From: MVYY01 sp012517575
GTDB lineage: Bacteria; Bacteroidota; Bacteroidia; Bacteroidales; Paludibacteraceae
NCBI GenBank assembly: GCA_031629035.1
Contig: JAVLUG010000016.1
Coordinates: 62,001 to 126,000, forward strand
Length of the DNA stretch: 64,000 nucleotides
Direction: 5' to 3'
Part shown: positions 62,025 to 64,000 of the stretch, piece by piece
Layout of the letters: every line of letters begins with the position of its first letter
How positions within the stretch are numbered: the stretch's first letter is position 1
The notes under the pieces: generated by a model
What the model was told of the DNA's origin: nothing
Seen by the model: the letters and a program-made list of their open reading frames with translations, nothing else
The model's database searches: none
Position numbers and translations under genes: made by a program

Positions 62025-62735
62025 TTAATTCTTTTCTTTTACGGCAGGAGCAATCAACTTGTAACCTTTGCCATGAATGTTAATGATGGCCACGTTGGGA
62101 TCGTCTTTCAACAATTTGCGAAGTTTGGTGATATAAACATCCATACTTCTGGCATTGAAGTAATTGTCATCCACCCAAATGGTTTTTAATGCGTAATTAC
62201 GTTCCAGCACGTTGTTCATATTGGCAGCCAGCAGGCTCAAAAGTTCCGATTCCTTCGTGGTCAGCTTTTTGGTCTCACCATTAATGGTAATCAGTTGCTT
62301 TTGAGAGTCGAATGTGTAATTGCCAATCTGATAAACGGTAACTTCTCTGGCCTTTTCGCCTCTGATACGGCGCATGATCGATTCGATTCGATACAGCAAC
62401 TCTTCCATACTGAAAGGTTTCGACAAATAGTCGTCTGCCCCCAGTTTGAAACCCTGCAAAATATCTTCTTTCATCGATTTGGCTGTCAGAAAGACAATGG
62501 GAACTTCGCTATTCAGTGCACGAATGTCGGCTGCCAGTGTAAATCCGTCTTTCTTTGGCATCATGACGTCTAAAATGCACAAATCGTATTTTTTATGCGT
62601 AAAGGCTTTATAGCCGGCTTCGCCGTCAGGCAACAAATCTACATCGTATCCTTTCGATTGCAGATACTCTCTTAAAATCATGCCAAGATTTTCGTCATCT
62701 TCGCACAATAGAATTTTAATTTTTTCGTCTGTCAT
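62025..62735 (-). CDS. rprY: OmpR-family response regulator (RprY-like)
   Basis: A 236-aa regulator with an N-terminal receiver domain and a C-terminal winged-helix DNA-binding domain. The acidic pocket is EDD (12-14), the phosphorylated aspartate is D56 in CILDVMMPKKDG, and K106 lies in DDYLSKPF. The output domain (about 135-232) includes LTTKESELLSLLA and RSMDVYITKLRKLL. Together with the adjacent kinase it resembles RprXY of Bacteroides. It overlaps the kinase gene by four bases (ATGA type). A strong terminator follows. Confidence 0.9.
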   Translation of the reverse strand: MTDEKIKILLCEDDENLGMILREYLQSKGYDVDLLPDGEAGYKAFTHKKYDLCILDVMMPKKDGFTLAADIRALNSEVPIVFLTAKSMKEDILQGFKLGADDYLSKPFSMEELLYRIESIMRRIRGEKAREVTVYQIGNYTFDSQKQLITINGETKKLTTKESELLSLLAANMNNVLERNYALKTIWVDDNYFNARSMDVYITKLRKLLKDDPNVAIINIHGKGYKLIAPAVKEKN

Positions 62736-64000
62736 TTTTCTTGATTTTTTAAAATTGGTAATGAAATAGTAAATTTAGTTCCAATATTGGGTTCGCTTTC
62801 CACTTTAATTGTCCCTTTATGATCGGTTATGATTTTTTTTACATAAGCCAATCCAAGTCCAAATCCTTTCACATTGTGCAGGTTTCCGGTGGAAACCCGA
62901 TAAAACTTTTCAAAAATCCGCTTTAAGTCTTCTTTTCGAATACCTATTCCGTTGTCTTCAATGCTAATGAATATTCTGTCTTTTTCGTTCCATGTTTCGA
63001 TATTTAGGAGCAGAGGCTTGTTGCTATATTTCAGCGCATTGTCCATTAAGTTGAAAATCACGTTTGTGAAATGAACTTCATCAATCAGTGCCAAATCTTT
63101 TTCGGCTTTCAACGAAGGAATAATTTTTCCACCACTGTTGGTTACTCTCAACGAAAAACTGTGTATAACATCCTGAATCAAAGAATTAATATGTATTTCG
63201 GTCAAATTTAAAGGCGATTTTTCTTTTTCAAAAATGGCCATTTGCAGTACTTTTTCTACCTGAAAACTTAATCGTTGTGTTTCATCATGTATTACTTTTG
63301 ATACATGTTGGAGCATTTCGGGCGTTTTTCCAATGTTTGGATCCTGCAGCATCTGCGAAGCCAACGAAATAGTAGCGATGGGAGTTTTCAGTTCATGTGT
63401 CATGTTGTTCACAAAATCATTCTTGATGTTGTTTAATTGTTTTTGCCTGAAAATAATGATAATCGCAATGATAAAAATTGTCAGAATAAGTATTACCAAA
63501 ACAACCGATGGCAGTAATAAATTCATCGAATTCAAAATGTAATTTTGCCTGGTAGGAAAATCTACTTGCAGGTAGTAAGGTTGGTTGGTTTCCTCAAACG
63601 GGAAAAGTTTTTGGGTAAATACATTTCCGGTTTGCGATATTTTTTGCTCATCTACTGAGATATTGGTATGCTTGTAAACCAATCTTCCCTGTTTGTCCAC
63701 TACTGAATAATTAAACGGCAGCGTTACGCCGTTGTTTTCTAAGAGGGTTTGCAGTATGTCGTTCAGTTCGTCAAAGTTTACCCGTTGAGAAATTTCCTTT
63801 TGATCCGACTCTCTGAGCCATCTGAAAACAGCCTGATCCAAAATGGTTTTTGAACGTGAAAAATCCTGTTGGAATTTTTTTTGCAAATATCGCGATGTTT
63901 CTTCAATTGTTGCTTTACCATGTTTCGTCGATAATTGTATCGACGGCAATTTTTGGTTTAATGTAAAGTCTTTACCTGAATCCATCGCCATGCTGTCGGT
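62732..64000 (-). CDS. rprX: Sensor histidine kinase (RprX-like), 5'-truncated by window edge
   Basis: The frame is open to the window edge, so the N-terminus with its first membrane helix is missing; the ATG at 63991 is internal. What is seen is a periplasmic sensor domain, a membrane helix (about 157-180 counted from that ATG), the phosphoacceptor MTHELKTPIATIS, an N box NVIFNLMDNALKYS and ATP-lid motifs DNGIGI and GFGLGLAYVKKI. All catalytic parts are present. It shares an overlap with its response regulator. The stimulus is unknown. Confidence 0.92.
   Translation of the reverse strand, partial: TDSMAMDSGKDFTLNQKLPSIQLSTKHGKATIEETSRYLQKKFQQDFSRSKTILDQAVFRWLRESDQKEISQRVNFDELNDILQTLLENNGVTLPFNYSVVDKQGRLVYKHTNISVDEQKISQTGNVFTQKLFPFEETNQPYYLQVDFPTRQNYILNSMNLLLPSVVLVILILTIFIIAIIIIFRQKQLNNIKNDFVNNMTHELKTPIATISLASQMLQDPNIGKTPEMLQHVSKVIHDETQRLSFQVEKVLQMAIFEKEKSPLNLTEIHINSLIQDVIHSFSLRVTNSGGKIIPSLKAEKDLALIDEVHFTNVIFNLMDNALKYSNKPLLLNIETWNEKDRIFISIEDNGIGIRKEDLKRIFEKFYRVSTGNLHNVKGFGLGLAYVKKIITDHKGTIKVESEPNIGTKFTISLPILKNQEK

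Noticed and set aside
1..64000. Search for insertion sequences, integrases, prophage and toxin-antitoxin or other defence genes
   Set aside because: No transposase, recombinase, phage structural gene or recognised defence system was found. The broken RhuM-type gene is the only candidate accessory gene of that kind.

Overview
The window comes from a member of the Bacteroidota, most likely the order Bacteroidales. The sequence shows a SusC/SusD pair, lipoproteins with the phylum's lipobox pattern, several promoters of the TTTG-N19-21-TAnnTTTG type, an RprX/RprY-like two-component pair, and Bacteroidota-restricted families (DUF4294, GSCFA, DUF2520, DUF4832). Composition is uneven. Hand counts of single 60-base lines gave about 33% GC in the sugar-utilisation locus (6061-6120), 43% in an ABC transporter gene (31021-31080) and 23% in a glycosyltransferase gene (38281-38340). 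These are samples, not averages.

Layout. 1-2.6 kb: housekeeping genes (3' part of an isoprenyl diphosphate synthase cut by the window edge, a conserved unknown, a 5-formyltetrahydrofolate cyclo-ligase, a DUF4294 protein). 2.8-21.9 kb: a polysaccharide utilisation locus of 14 co-directional minus-strand genes plus a divergent DeoR-type regulator. It joins outer-membrane capture (SusC, SusD, a PKD plus CBM9-like lipoprotein), extracytoplasmic enzymes (GH36-like, GH109, DUF4832/DUF4874, an exported amidohydrolase), an EamA transporter, a NahK-like sugar kinase and a complete tagatose branch (AgaS, PfkB kinase, GatY- and GatZ-type aldolase subunits). The most economical reading is a locus for N-acetylgalactosamine-containing glycans. 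No deacetylase and no obvious 6-kinase are encoded in it. 22-34 kb: a lipoprotein, an FtsX/LolC-like permease, rbfA, a frameshifted RhuM-type gene, cysS, a TerB/DnaJ protein, tyrS, two tRNA-Gln genes, radC, an ABC exporter pair, and an LD-carboxypeptidase.

34.2-46.5 kb: a surface-polysaccharide cluster (WecB, Wzx-like flippase, EpsG-like polymerase, five glycosyltransferases). It contains a compact cassette for GDP-D-glycero-D-manno-heptose (an SDR epimerase, an HddC-GmhB fusion, HddA, GmhA). 46.6-62 kb: mixed housekeeping genes (MarC, PurM, UvrA, GSCFA, DUF3298, nitroreductase, DUF2520, UbiA prenyltransferase, YaaA, CPBP protease, an RRM protein, a secreted endonuclease I). A composite palindromic intergenic repeat lies at 55.7-55.94 kb. 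62.0-64 kb: an OmpR-type response regulator and its histidine kinase, the latter cut by the window edge.

The parts most worth attention are the GalNAc-type locus with its missing steps and its candidate operators, the GDP-heptose cassette with a fused enzyme, the RhuM gene broken at a G run, and the composite intergenic repeat. No CRISPR array, insertion sequence, integrase or prophage was recognised.
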